Positions 17,280-25,469 of a stretch of DNA of 64,000 bases are shown here, one piece after another. Both the position numbers and the translations under genes were made by a program. This DNA is from Allokutzneria sp. A3M-2-11 16 (GTDB lineage Bacteria > Actinomycetota > Actinomycetes > Mycobacteriales > Pseudonocardiaceae): positions 62,001-126,000 of the forward strand of contig NZ_JANAVO010000005.1 in the NCBI RefSeq assembly GCF_024213555.1, read 5' to 3'. The notes under the pieces were generated by a model. It was not told the origin of the DNA, ran no database searches, and saw nothing but the letters and a program-made list of their open reading frames with translations. The first letter of the stretch is position 1, and the number at the start of each line of letters is the position of its first letter.

Positions 17280-19316
17280 GTGTCGGACGACGGTGCGGCG
17301 CAGTTCGCGGTGCTGCGGCACACGGACGTCGGATTTGCGGTGACCGAGCGTACTGGTCGGTTGCTGTGGGTGAACGCTGCCCTGGCGGTCATGCTCGGCA
17401 TCCCCGAGGACGGGGCCGAGGGACGGTCGCTGCCCGCGCTCATGCCCGGTATCCCGGACGGGCCCCGGGCCGGGATCGCCGCGCTGCTGGCGCCGTCGGC
17501 CCGGCCGCAGGGCCACCGCTGGCTAGAAGTCAGCTGCACGCAGTTGGACGGCACCGAGAACCTGCTCTACCGCGCGATCGACGTGACGGCGTGGCGCTCG
17601 CGCGAGCTGGAGGCGACGCAGCAGGCGCAGGCCCTGCACCGCGCGCAGATGCTCGGCCGGATGGGCAACTGGGAGTGGTACCTTCCGGACGACCGGGTCG
17701 TCTGGTCGGACGCGCTGCTGGACCTGGTCGGCCACCCGCCCGGCACCGAGCTGGACTACGCCGCCTACCTCTCGCTGATCCACGAGGACGACCGCCCGGA
17801 GTTCCAGCGGGTCGTCGAGCGTTCTCTGCGCACCGGCGACCAGTTCACCTACACGCACCGGATCAGCCGCGCCGACTGCGGTTCCGAGCTGGTCTTCGAG
17901 TGCTTCGGAGAGGTCGTCAAGGACGACGCGGGACGGCCGGTGCGGATGCTCGGCACCGCCCACGACGTGACCCAGTCCCACCGCCTGCACAGCGAGCTGC
18001 TCCGGCTGTCCGAAGAGGACCCGTTGACCGGGCTGCCGAACCGCCGCGCGCTTACCAGGGAGCTGGAGCGGCAGCTGGCGGCGGGCACCTGCGGCGCGTT
18101 GTTGTTGCTGGACCTGGACAACTTCAAGGACGTCAACGACCTGCGCGGGCACGCGGTCGGCGACCGGGTGATGCGGACCCTGGCGACCAAGCTCACCGGC
18201 CAGCTCGGCCCCGGTCAGCTGCTGGGCCGCCTCGGCGGTGACGAGTTCGCCGTGGTGCTGCCCGACGTGGACACCGCGCAGGCCGCCGCGCTCGCGGAGA
18301 AGCTGGCCGCGGGCATCTCCGCGCTGCCGGTGATCACCGGCGCCGCCGCGACCAGGATGACCGCCAGCACCGGGGTCGCGCCGTTCGGCGACGGGGCCGG
18401 GTGGGAGGACGTGCTCGCCAACGCCGACCTGGCGCTTTACGCCTCGAAGGCCGCGGGCCGCAATCGCGTCACGGTCTACGAGCCCGGCCACTACGCCGAC
18501 ACCGTCAAGCGCGTGTCCGTGCTGGACCGACTGCGGTTCGCCCTGGACAACGACGGGTTCGCGCTGCACGCGATGCCGATGGTGCACCTGCGGACCGGTC
18601 GCATCCTCGGCTACGAGCTGTTGCTGCGACTGGAGGACGGCGACGGGCCCGCGCCCGGCCCGGCGGAGTTCCTGCCCGAGGCGGAGCGCTCCGGCCTGGT
18701 GCTCGACATCGACCGCTGGGTCCTCGACAAGGCGCTGGACACGCTGGTCAAGCACCCCGACTCGGACCTGCGGTTCAACGTCAACGTCTCCGGCCGCACG
18801 CTGGAGGACGCCGACTTCGCCAAGTTCGTGCTGGACCGGCTGATCGCCGCGGGCGTGACGCCGGGGCGGCTCGGCCTGGAGATCACCGAGACCGCGGCGA
18901 TGACCAACCTGGACGCCGTGCGCGACCTCGCCGAGCAGCTGCGGGCCACCGGCTGCCGGATCACCCTGGACGACTTCGGCGCGGGCTTCGGCTCGTTCGT
19001 GCACCTCAAGCACCTGCCGATCACCGGGCTGAAGATCGACGGCGAGTTCGTCCGCGGCATCGACCGCGGGACCAGCGACGCGGTGCTGGTCAGCGGCATC
19101 CTGGAGATCGCCCGCGGCCTCGGGCTGTCCACGGTGGCCGAATGGGTGGAGCGGCCCTCGCAGGTCGACGCGCTGGCCAGGCTCGGCGTCCGGGTCGGGC
19201 AGGGCTTCCACCTCGGCCAGCCCACGCCGCTCGCGGACATGCTGCGGCACCGGAGGGAGCACCAGGTGCCGACCGACGCCGCCCACGGGCTGCCCAGCCG
19301 CCGGGCGGGCCGATGA
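17280..19316 (+). CDS. PAS-PAS-GGDEF-EAL cyclic di-GMP protein
   Basis: A 678-residue cytosolic sensor. Two PAS-like segments span residues ~10-110 and ~120-235. GGDEF is intact at residues 319-323 (RLGGDEFAVVL), but no RxxD inhibitory site precedes it. The phosphodiesterase half has ELL at 446-448 in place of EAL, then NVNVSG, EITETA, LDDFGAGFGSF, KIDGEFV and VAEWVE, so most metal and catalytic residues remain. It could both make and break c-di-GMP. AGGAGG lies just before GTG 17280. The next gene overlaps its stop by four bases. Confidence 0.92.
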   Translation: MSDDGAAQFAVLRHTDVGFAVTERTGRLLWVNAALAVMLGIPEDGAEGRSLPALMPGIPDGPRAGIAALLAPSARPQGHRWLEVSCTQLDGTENLLYRAIDVTAWRSRELEATQQAQALHRAQMLGRMGNWEWYLPDDRVVWSDALLDLVGHPPGTELDYAAYLSLIHEDDRPEFQRVVERSLRTGDQFTYTHRISRADCGSELVFECFGEVVKDDAGRPVRMLGTAHDVTQSHRLHSELLRLSEEDPLTGLPNRRALTRELERQLAAGTCGALLLLDLDNFKDVNDLRGHAVGDRVMRTLATKLTGQLGPGQLLGRLGGDEFAVVLPDVDTAQAAALAEKLAAGISALPVITGAAATRMTASTGVAPFGDGAGWEDVLANADLALYASKAAGRNRVTVYEPGHYADTVKRVSVLDRLRFALDNDGFALHAMPMVHLRTGRILGYELLLRLEDGDGPAPGPAEFLPEAERSGLVLDIDRWVLDKALDTLVKHPDSDLRFNVNVSGRTLEDADFAKFVLDRLIAAGVTPGRLGLEITETAAMTNLDAVRDLAEQLRATGCRITLDDFGAGFGSFVHLKHLPITGLKIDGEFVRGIDRGTSDAVLVSGILEIARGLGLSTVAEWVERPSQVDALARLGVRVGQGFHLGQPTPLADMLRHRREHQVPTDAAHGLPSRRAGR

Positions 19317-19735
19317 CCGAGCCGTACAGCACGCGCATCGCGGTGCGCGGCTACGAGCTGGACACCCAGGGACACCTGCACGGCGCGATCTACCAGGACT
19401 ACGGCGAGCACGTGCGCTGGGAGATGCTGCGCGCCGCGGGCGCCTCGCAGGAGAAGATGCTGGCCAGCCGCATCGGCCCGGTCATGCTGGAGATCAACAT
19501 CCGCTACCTCGCCGAACTGGGCGCCGGTGACGAGGTGGACGTGACCTGCGCGTACAGCTGGGGTGCTGGCAAGACCTTCCGGATCGAGCAGCGGTTCACC
19601 CGCGCGGACGGCGTGCTCGCGGCGGAGATGCGCGTCGTCGGTGGCGTGCTCGACCTCGAAACCCGCAAGCTCGTCGCCAACCCCGCCGAGCGCATCGCCG
19701 AGATCGCCGACGACCCCTCCGTGCTCGGTCTCTGA
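19313..19735 (+). CDS. acyl-CoA thioesterase, 4HBT hotdog family
   Basis: A 140-residue hotdog-fold enzyme. The active-site region reads YELDTQGHLHGAIYQDYGEH, where most family members have DxxGHxN. It overlaps the GGDEF/EAL gene by four bases (ATGA), which suggests coupled translation, although a functional link to c-di-GMP is not obvious. The substrate is unknown. Confidence 0.8.
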   Translation: MTEPYSTRIAVRGYELDTQGHLHGAIYQDYGEHVRWEMLRAAGASQEKMLASRIGPVMLEINIRYLAELGAGDEVDVTCAYSWGAGKTFRIEQRFTRADGVLAAEMRVVGGVLDLETRKLVANPAERIAEIADDPSVLGL

Positions 19736-19752
19736 CCCAGTAGTCAGGAGAA

Positions 19753-20673
19753 CTAGCGCCTGCGGGGGAGGGAGGCGCGGTCTTCGGAGCGGAGGTCGGC
19801 GAGGAGGTCTCCGTGTTCGGCCACGCGGTCCAGGACTTCTGGTGCGGTGAAGACCAGGTCCTGCGGTTTCGCGCAGTCCTCGACCTCGTCCCAGGTCACC
19901 GGCGTGGAGACGGTGGGGCGCTCGCGGGCGCGCAGCGAGTACGGCGCGACGGTGGTCTTCGCGGTGTTGTTCTGGCTCCAGTCGATGAGCACCTTGCCAC
20001 CCCGGATCGACTTGATCATCTTCGCGACGATCTGTTGTGGACGGTCCGCGGCCAGCCGCTCGGCCAGCTCGCGCGCGTACTCGCGGGGACGCTCCGAGTC
20101 CGGTGCCGTGATCGGCACGTAGAGCTGAAGTCCCTTGGAGCCACTGGTTTTCGGGTACGCGGGCAGGCCGTCCTCCGCCAGGGCTTCGCGCAGCAGCCCG
20201 GCCACCCGGCAACACTCCACAATGGTCGCCGGGGCCCCGGGGTCGAGGTCGAACACCAGCAGGTCCGGGTCGCGCCGGGCGCCGCGCGGACCAACTGTCC
20301 ACTGTGGAATGTGCAGCTCCAGTGCGGCGAGGTTGGCCGCCCACACCAGGGTCGCGGTGTCCTCCGCCACCGCGTAGTCGGCGTGCTCGGCGCCGCGGCT
20401 GCTGCCCGGAGTGGACAGACGAACGGTGCGCACCCACTCCGGCGCGTGCCGGGACACGTTCTTCTCGAAGAACGACATGCCGTCGACGCCGTCCGGGTAG
20501 CGCTTGAGCGTCAGCGCGCGGTCGGCCAGGTGCGGCAGCAGCACGGGCGCGATCCGGGCGTAGTAGTCGATCACCTCGCCCTTGGTGAAGCCGTCCTCGG
20601 GGTAGAGCACCTTGTCCAGGTTGGACAGCTTCAGCGTCCTGCCGTCCACCCGCACCGGCGTCGCCTGGCTCAT
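19753..20673 (-). CDS. ligD: NHEJ polymerase (LigD POL domain)
   Basis: A 306-residue archaeo-eukaryotic-primase-type polymerase that fills gaps at double-strand breaks. Signatures are LKLSNLDKVLYPEDGFTKGE at the N-terminus, FFEKNVSRHAPEWV, the metal-binding LVFDLDPG near residue 145, TSGSKGLQLYVPI, and VLIDWSQNN. In mycobacteria this domain is fused to the ligase; here it is separate and overlaps the ligase gene by four bases. It is the last gene of the ku operon. Confidence 0.93.
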   Translation of the reverse strand: MSQATPVRVDGRTLKLSNLDKVLYPEDGFTKGEVIDYYARIAPVLLPHLADRALTLKRYPDGVDGMSFFEKNVSRHAPEWVRTVRLSTPGSSRGAEHADYAVAEDTATLVWAANLAALELHIPQWTVGPRGARRDPDLLVFDLDPGAPATIVECCRVAGLLREALAEDGLPAYPKTSGSKGLQLYVPITAPDSERPREYARELAERLAADRPQQIVAKMIKSIRGGKVLIDWSQNNTAKTTVAPYSLRARERPTVSTPVTWDEVEDCAKPQDLVFTAPEVLDRVAEHGDLLADLRSEDRASLPRRR

Positions 20674-22118
20674 GCCTCACCCACCTCACCCGGGGACTTG
20701 TCCGGCCGCAGGCCGCGCCAGCGGGGCAGCCGCAGCCGACCGTCCGACGTCCAGTTCTGGAACAGGACTTCCCCGACGAGGCTCGGTTCGACCCACTTCG
20801 CGTTGCGCGCGAACTGGCGCGGGACCTCGGGGGAGAACGGGCTGGTGCGCCGCGCGAGCCCGCGCAGCCGCTCGGTCAGCGACCGCAGCACCGCGTCGCT
20901 GAACCCGGTGCCGACCTTGCCGACGTAGCGCAGCGTCCCGTCCGGCGAGGGCAGTCCGAGCAGCAACGATCCGATCAGGCCAGCGCGTTTGCCCTCGCCC
21001 GGCTGCCAGCCGCCGACGACCACTTCACGAGTTTCAAGATCAGTGATCTTGATCCAGTCCGTGGACCGCAGACCCGGCCGGTAGCGCGAGGACCGACGCT
21101 TCGCGACCACGCCCTCCAACCGCTGCTCCCGCGCCGCCTGGAGCACGGCCGCGCCCGCGCCGGTGTACGCGGGCGGGGTGAGCCAGTGGCTGCCGCGCAG
21201 CTCCAGTGACTCCAGCAGTCGTCTGCGCTGGTCATAGCCGAGTTCCAGGCACGATCGGCCGTCGAGGTGGAGCAGGTCGAAGATCAGGTAGGTGACCGGT
21301 TGCTGCTCCGCGAGGCGGGCGATCTGGGCCGCGCCGGAGACGTTGATCCGCTTCTGCAACGCGCCGAAGCTCGGCCGACCGTTGTCGAACACCACGACCT
21401 CGCCGTCGAGCAGGACGGTGCCGGGGAAGCGGGGCCCCAGCTCGCGCAGCTCCGGGTAGGTGGCGGTGATGTCGGCGCCGCTGCGCGCGAGCAGCTGCAA
21501 CCGCCCGCCGGTAATCCGCGCGAGCGCGCGCACGCCGTCCCACTTGAACTCGTAGGAGAACTGTTCGTCCTGGTCAGGCTCGGGAAGCGGGCCGCGGACC
21601 GCGAGCATCGGGGACAGCTGCTCGGGTGGCGGAGTGCGCGGGGGAACGCTCTTTCCGTCTGATCCACGCCGGACCATCCAGTTCTTGCCGTCGCGGTCCC
21701 GCCGGTCGGAGCGGAAGAACACGTAGCGCCCCTGGGCGCGGGCGCCGTGGAAAACGACCTCGACCTCGTGCTCGGACCACTTGAGGGTGTCGTAGCGACC
21801 GGTGTCCCAGATGGTCATCGTGCCGCCGCCGTACTCACCTTTCGGGATTTCTCCAGAGAACGTGAGGTACTCCATCGGGTGATCCTCGGTGTGCACCGCC
21901 AGCCGGATGTCGCCCTGGTCCTCCGGCAGCCCCTTGGGCACCGCCCACGAGGCCAGCACCCCGTCCCGTTCCAGCCGCACGTCCCAGTGCAGCCGCCGCG
22001 CGTGGTGCTCCTGGATCACGAAGAGGTCGTTGTTCCCGCCGGTCGGCACGCTCTCCGGCATGGGCTCCGGGGTGCGCGCCGCATCGCGTTTGCGGTGGTA
22101 GTCCCGGAGGTCCCCCAC
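20670..22118 (-). CDS. ligD: NHEJ ATP-dependent DNA ligase with 3'-phosphoesterase domain
   Basis: A 482-residue protein. Residues ~20-140 are the LigD phosphoesterase (FVIQEHHARRLHWDVRLE, IPKGEYGGGTM), which trims 3' ends. The ligase follows, with the adenylated Lys in EFKWDGVRAL, then LLDGEVVVFD, GVVAKRRSS and DWIKI, and an OB domain. GTG 22118 begins three bases after the ku stop. The order PE-ligase without POL is a split LigD. Confidence 0.94.
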   Translation of the reverse strand: MGDLRDYHRKRDAARTPEPMPESVPTGGNNDLFVIQEHHARRLHWDVRLERDGVLASWAVPKGLPEDQGDIRLAVHTEDHPMEYLTFSGEIPKGEYGGGTMTIWDTGRYDTLKWSEHEVEVVFHGARAQGRYVFFRSDRRDRDGKNWMVRRGSDGKSVPPRTPPPEQLSPMLAVRGPLPEPDQDEQFSYEFKWDGVRALARITGGRLQLLARSGADITATYPELRELGPRFPGTVLLDGEVVVFDNGRPSFGALQKRINVSGAAQIARLAEQQPVTYLIFDLLHLDGRSCLELGYDQRRRLLESLELRGSHWLTPPAYTGAGAAVLQAAREQRLEGVVAKRRSSRYRPGLRSTDWIKITDLETREVVVGGWQPGEGKRAGLIGSLLLGLPSPDGTLRYVGKVGTGFSDAVLRSLTERLRGLARRTSPFSPEVPRQFARNAKWVEPSLVGEVLFQNWTSDGRLRLPRWRGLRPDKSPGEVGEA

Positions 22119-22121
22119 GGC

Positions 22122-22967
22122 TCAGGCGCTCTTGCTCTTGCCGCTCTTCTTCGCGGGCGTCTTCTTGGCCTTCTTGGCGGGCGTGGTCTCCGCGCGGCTG
22201 GCCTTGGCCTGCGCGACGCTGCGCTCCAGCGCCGCCATCAGGTCGATCACCTCGCCCGCGTCCTCGTCCTCCGGCTGCGCGGGCAGCTCCGCGCCCTCGG
22301 CCTTCGCCTCCACCAGCTTCGCCATGGCCTCGCGGTAGTCGTCGGTGAACTCCCCGGGCTCGAAGGTGCCCGCCATGCTCTCGATCAGCGACTCGGCCAT
22401 CTTCAGCTCCTGCGGCCGCACCTCCACCTCGCCGTCGAGGAAGCCGAAGTCCGGCGTCCGGATCTCGTCCGGCCACATCATCGTGTGCAGCACGAGCACG
22501 TCGTCGCGGGCGCGCACCATGGCCAGCGACTGCCGCTGGCGCATGGTGATCTTGACGACGGCCAGCCGGTCCGCCCGCTCCAGCGCGGTCCGCAGCAGCA
22601 CGTAGGGCCGCACCGCCGCCTTGTCCGGCTCCAGGTAGTAGCTCTTCTGGAAGAAGATCGGGTCGATCTCCTCGGTGGGCACGAACTCCACCACCTCGAT
22701 GGCGCGGTCGGTGGAGATCGGCAGCTTCTCGAAGTCCTCGCGGTCCAGGACGACCATCCGGCCGTCCTCCAGCTCGTAGCCTTTGGCGATGTCGGCGTAG
22801 GCGACCTCCTCGCCGCAGACCTGGCAGACCCGCTTGTACCGGATCCGCCCGCCGTCCTCCCGGTGCACCTGGTGGAACCGGAAGTCGTGTTCCTCGGTCG
22901 CGGCGAACAGCCGCACCGCGATGGTCACCAGACCGAACGAGATCGCGCCGTGCCACATCGCCCGCAT
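22122..22967 (-). CDS. ku: NHEJ DNA-end-binding protein Ku
   Basis: A 281-residue Ku that forms a ring on broken DNA ends and recruits LigD. Core features are MWHGAISFGLVTIAVRLF, RYKRVCQVCGEEV, EVVEFVP and PYVLLRTAL. A Lys/Ala-rich tail (TTPAKKAKKTPAKKSGKSKS) resembles the basic extensions that aid DNA bridging in other actinobacteria. It heads the operon. A 357-base upstream gap holds a hairpin (23058-23094) and repeat copy 3. Confidence 0.95.
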   Translation of the reverse strand: MRAMWHGAISFGLVTIAVRLFAATEEHDFRFHQVHREDGGRIRYKRVCQVCGEEVAYADIAKGYELEDGRMVVLDREDFEKLPISTDRAIEVVEFVPTEEIDPIFFQKSYYLEPDKAAVRPYVLLRTALERADRLAVVKITMRQRQSLAMVRARDDVLVLHTMMWPDEIRTPDFGFLDGEVEVRPQELKMAESLIESMAGTFEPGEFTDDYREAMAKLVEAKAEGAELPAQPEDEDAGEVIDLMAALERSVAQAKASRAETTPAKKAKKTPAKKSGKSKSA

Positions 22968-23057
22968 GGCCCATGCGTACCCTCTCAGCTGCGGATTCGC
23001 ACCTTGATCACCGCTTTCGTGGCCTAGTCGTGCTGATCCGCTCGCCGTATCCGCGCT

Positions 23058-23094
23058 ATCACCGGCGGGCCCACTGGAATAGGCGGCCGGTGAT
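23058..23094. promoter_or_regulatory. inverted repeat upstream of ku
   Basis: ATCACCGG (23058-23065) pairs perfectly with CCGGTGAT (23087-23094). It lies about 90 bases before the ku start and could be an operator or RNA hairpin. Confidence 0.4.
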
Positions 23095-23184
23095 TCCCGG
23101 CGCCCGCACGGAAATGATTACCGGCACACAATGTCGTCCACGGCACGATGACCCGCGCCCCGCTCGCCCAAGCACGACGCTTTT

Positions 23185-23247
23185 CCCGTTTCGTACTCAT
23201 AGCCGGGAAGAGAGCGCTCCCAACTACGGCTATGAGTACGAAACGGG
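23185..23247 (+). repeat. 63-bp inverted repeat, copy 3
   Basis: CCCGTTTCGTACTCATAGCC pairs with the matching right arm ending CGAAACGGG; GAGCGCTC is at 23212-23219. Its right flank is homologous, in reverse, to the left flank of copy 1 for about 70 further bases. It lies between ku and the upstream SDR gene. Confidence 0.95.
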
Positions 23248-23263
23248 ATTGGTTTGGACCACC
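23248..23263. promoter_or_regulatory. DasR/GntR-like operator candidate
   Basis: ATTGGTTTGGACCACC, identical to the complement of 6252-6267, sits between the repeat and the mini-ORF in the same relative position as at copy 1. Confidence 0.3.
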
Positions 23264-23268
23264 TCGGG

Positions 23269-23298
23269 TCAGGAGGGCGGGGTGGGGAGGATGTGCAC
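23269..23298 (-). CDS. mini-ORF, 9 aa (MHILPTPPS)
   Basis: It starts at GTG 23298, seven bases after TAAACT (23311-23306 on the minus strand), 28 bases downstream of the SDR stop. It is followed by the 16-bp dyad and repeat copy 3, then the ku operon on the same strand. Together with 6217-6246 and 27266-27307 it defines a peptide ending TPPS or TPPPAS. Confidence 0.4.
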   Translation of the reverse strand: MHILPTPPS

Positions 23299-23325
23299 GG
23301 GGTTGAGTTTAGCGCCCGCGGGGGA

Positions 23326-24225
23326 TCAGAGAGGGGTTCCGAGGGGGCCGTGCTCGGCTTCGAGGGCCTTGGCCCAGTACGCCTCGAAGTCGGGTTGGGT
23401 GCCGTCGACGTCGGTGAAGCCGTAGACCTTGTGCAGCCCCGCGGTGGAGAGCGCGCGTCCACTGTGGACCATCACGTCCGGGTCGGCGGCGAGCGCGGCG
23501 ACGGCGCGGCCGAGGTAGTGCGGCGTCTCGGACTGGGCGAAGTGCGGGTCCTCGGCGATGCCGTCGCGCCAGTTCTCCTCGGTGACGCCGAGGAAGTCGA
23601 GCACCGCCTCCGAGCGCAGGAACCCGGGCGTGATCGCGACGGCGGCGACGTTGTGCGGGCGCAGCTCCGCGGCCATCGCGACCGCGAGCCGGATCACCGA
23701 CGACTTCGCCAGGTCGTAGAAGAACGAGCCGCGGTATCGGGCGGTGTTGCCGTCGGTGACCTCCACGACGAGCCCGCGGCCGCGTGCGATGAGCAGCGGC
23801 ACCATGTGGTGACTGGTGATGACGTGCGTGTCGACGGCCTGGCGCAGCAACCGGAAACCCTGGTCGAGGTCCTGCTTCCACAGCGGGTTCTCCCAGTCGG
23901 TGATCGGGTCCCCGCCCCACACCGAGTTGACCAGGACGTCGAGCCCGCCGTCCTGCTCGGCGGAGATCCGCTCGGCGAGGGCGCGGACCTGCGCGGGATC
24001 ACCGTGGTCGACGCGGACGGGGATTCCGGTGCCACCCGCCTCCGTGACCAGCCGCGCGGTCTGCTCGATGGTCTCCGGCCGGTCCATCTCGGAACGGCCC
24101 TGGTCGCTGCTGCGCCCGGTGACGTAGACGGTGGCCCCGGCGGCGCCGAGCTGCACGGCGATGCCACGGCCACCGCCTCGGGTGCCACCGGCGACCAGGG
24201 CGACGCGTCCGGCGAGGGGTGTCAT
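23326..24225 (-). CDS. short-chain dehydrogenase
   Basis: A 299-residue SDR. The cofactor motif is the variant AGGTRGGGRGIA, where TGxxxGxG is usual. NSVWGG stands in the NNAG position, and the catalytic Tyr and Lys lie in FFYDLAKSSV. This variant set is seen in uncharacterised actinobacterial SDRs. ATG 24225 is leaderless (TACTAT seven bases upstream). A perfect 24-bp palindrome covers its -10 region, so a TetR-type repressor probably controls it. Confidence 0.85.
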   Translation of the reverse strand: MTPLAGRVALVAGGTRGGGRGIAVQLGAAGATVYVTGRSSDQGRSEMDRPETIEQTARLVTEAGGTGIPVRVDHGDPAQVRALAERISAEQDGGLDVLVNSVWGGDPITDWENPLWKQDLDQGFRLLRQAVDTHVITSHHMVPLLIARGRGLVVEVTDGNTARYRGSFFYDLAKSSVIRLAVAMAAELRPHNVAAVAITPGFLRSEAVLDFLGVTEENWRDGIAEDPHFAQSETPHYLGRAVAALAADPDVMVHSGRALSTAGLHKVYGFTDVDGTQPDFEAYWAKALEAEHGPLGTPL

Positions 24226-24233
24226 GCCGGAGA

Positions 24234-24257
24234 TAGTAAATGAACCGTCATTTACTA
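24234..24257. promoter_or_regulatory. perfect palindrome over SDR promoter
   Basis: TAGTAAATGA (24234-24243) and TCATTTACTA (24248-24257) form ten-base arms around ACCG. The dyad covers the SDR -10 box and also the stop codon of the S1 protease gene. It looks like a TetR-family operator; no TetR gene adjoins it. Confidence 0.65.
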
Positions 24258-25357
24258 ACAAGCAGGGTCAGCCCGTAGGCCGAGAGGATCTCCTGGAGTG
24301 GCTGGAAGAAGCTGGTAGCGGCGCCGCCGCGGCAGGTGCCGGAGCCACCGGAGAGCACGCCCTGCGCCTGGGTGAAGCCCTCGCCGCCGACCCACGAGCC
24401 GCCCGAGTCGCCGGACTCGGCGCACGCGTCGCTCTTGGTCAGCCCGGTCACCTGGCCTTCACCGCCGCCGTAGTTGACCGTCTGGTCCTTGGCCAACACG
24501 GTCCCGCAGTGCCAGCCCGTGGTGCGGCCGGAGCGGCACACCGCGGCGCCGACCGCGACCTCGGTCGAGCCCTTGACCGTGATATTGGTGCCGTTCTGCC
24601 GGTTCACCCACGGCTTCGCGGTCCAGTCGGCGGTCGTCTTCACCCACGCGTAGTCGTTGGTGGGGAACGAAGAACCCGCGTACGAGCCCATCGGGACCTG
24701 GTTGAAGCCCTTGACGCTGTCACCCTTGTCGCCGCAGTGGCCCGCGGTGACGAAGCCGCCCTCGACGGAGAAACCGACCGAGCACGGGCTGCCGCCGTTG
24801 TAGATCGCGTCGCCGCCGCGCACGTCGTGCAGCAGCCGCGGTGCCTCGCCGACCTCCTCAACGGTGACCGAAGGGGAGAGACGCCGTGCCGCTGCGATGA
24901 ATTCCTCGGCGTCGCGAGCTCCGCGGCTGACCTCGACGACCACGGAGTTGCTGCGCTCGTCGACGCGCCACCCGGCGACCGACGCGGGCGCCTTGGTGCC
25001 GTCAAGCTGCTGCTTCGCGGCCTTGAGCCGGCTGTGCGCGTGCCGCACGACAGCGACTTCGGCGCCTTGGGACCGCACCACGTCGGCCTTGGAGGTGTCG
25101 GTGATGCCGACGACGAGCTTCCCGGCCTGAATCCATGCGCCGCCGTAGGAGTCACCGGCGGCGGTCCGCGCGCGCTGTGCGACGTCGGCTGCCTTGGCGT
25201 CGTTGCGGAGCCGCGCGCGGGCTTGCTGCGCGTCGAGCCCGAGGTCCCGCTGAACGGCGTGCAGCAACTCCGGCGTGTAGTTCTCCTGGGCGGTGGCGAC
25301 CGGTGCGGTCAGCACACCCGCGGCCAGGAGGACGACTCCGGTCACGGTGCGGTACAT
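24248..25357 (-). CDS. secreted S1 serine protease (streptogrisin/alpha-lytic type)
   Basis: A 369-residue pre-pro-protease. A signal peptide (TVTGVVLLAAGVLTAPVATA) and an alpha-lytic-type propeptide (residues ~25-185) precede the mature chymotrypsin fold. The triad is His in VTAGHCG, Asp in TNDYAWV and Ser in ESGDSGGSW, with Cys pairs as in streptogrisins. It would be self-processed and act outside the cell. ATG 25357 follows GAGGGAGACCC. The stop codon lies inside the palindrome that serves the next gene. Confidence 0.93.
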   Translation of the reverse strand: MYRTVTGVVLLAAGVLTAPVATAQENYTPELLHAVQRDLGLDAQQARARLRNDAKAADVAQRARTAAGDSYGGAWIQAGKLVVGITDTSKADVVRSQGAEVAVVRHAHSRLKAAKQQLDGTKAPASVAGWRVDERSNSVVVEVSRGARDAEEFIAAARRLSPSVTVEEVGEAPRLLHDVRGGDAIYNGGSPCSVGFSVEGGFVTAGHCGDKGDSVKGFNQVPMGSYAGSSFPTNDYAWVKTTADWTAKPWVNRQNGTNITVKGSTEVAVGAAVCRSGRTTGWHCGTVLAKDQTVNYGGGEGQVTGLTKSDACAESGDSGGSWVGGEGFTQAQGVLSGGSGTCRGGAATSFFQPLQEILSAYGLTLLVSK

Positions 25358-25373
25358 GGGTCTCCCTCGTCTT

Positions 25374-25401
25374 CGGGGTGGCAGTGCAGGGCGCCACCCC
25401 G
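25374..25401 (-). promoter_or_regulatory. 5' leader hairpin of the S1 protease gene
   Basis: CGGGGTGGC (25374-25382) pairs perfectly with GCCACCCCG (25393-25401), 17 bases ahead of the ATG and just upstream of its ribosome site. It may stabilise or regulate the mRNA. Confidence 0.45.
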
Positions 25402-25469
25402 GCGAACCTAACGACGGAGACGCTCAGAAGACCTCGTCCGAGCAGCTTGTTGAATACACGGAAGTTCTC

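Noticed and set aside
17523-19286. Long minus-strand frame opposite the GGDEF/EAL gene
   Set aside because: No recognisable motif; the plus-strand protein has clear PAS, GGDEF and EAL signatures.
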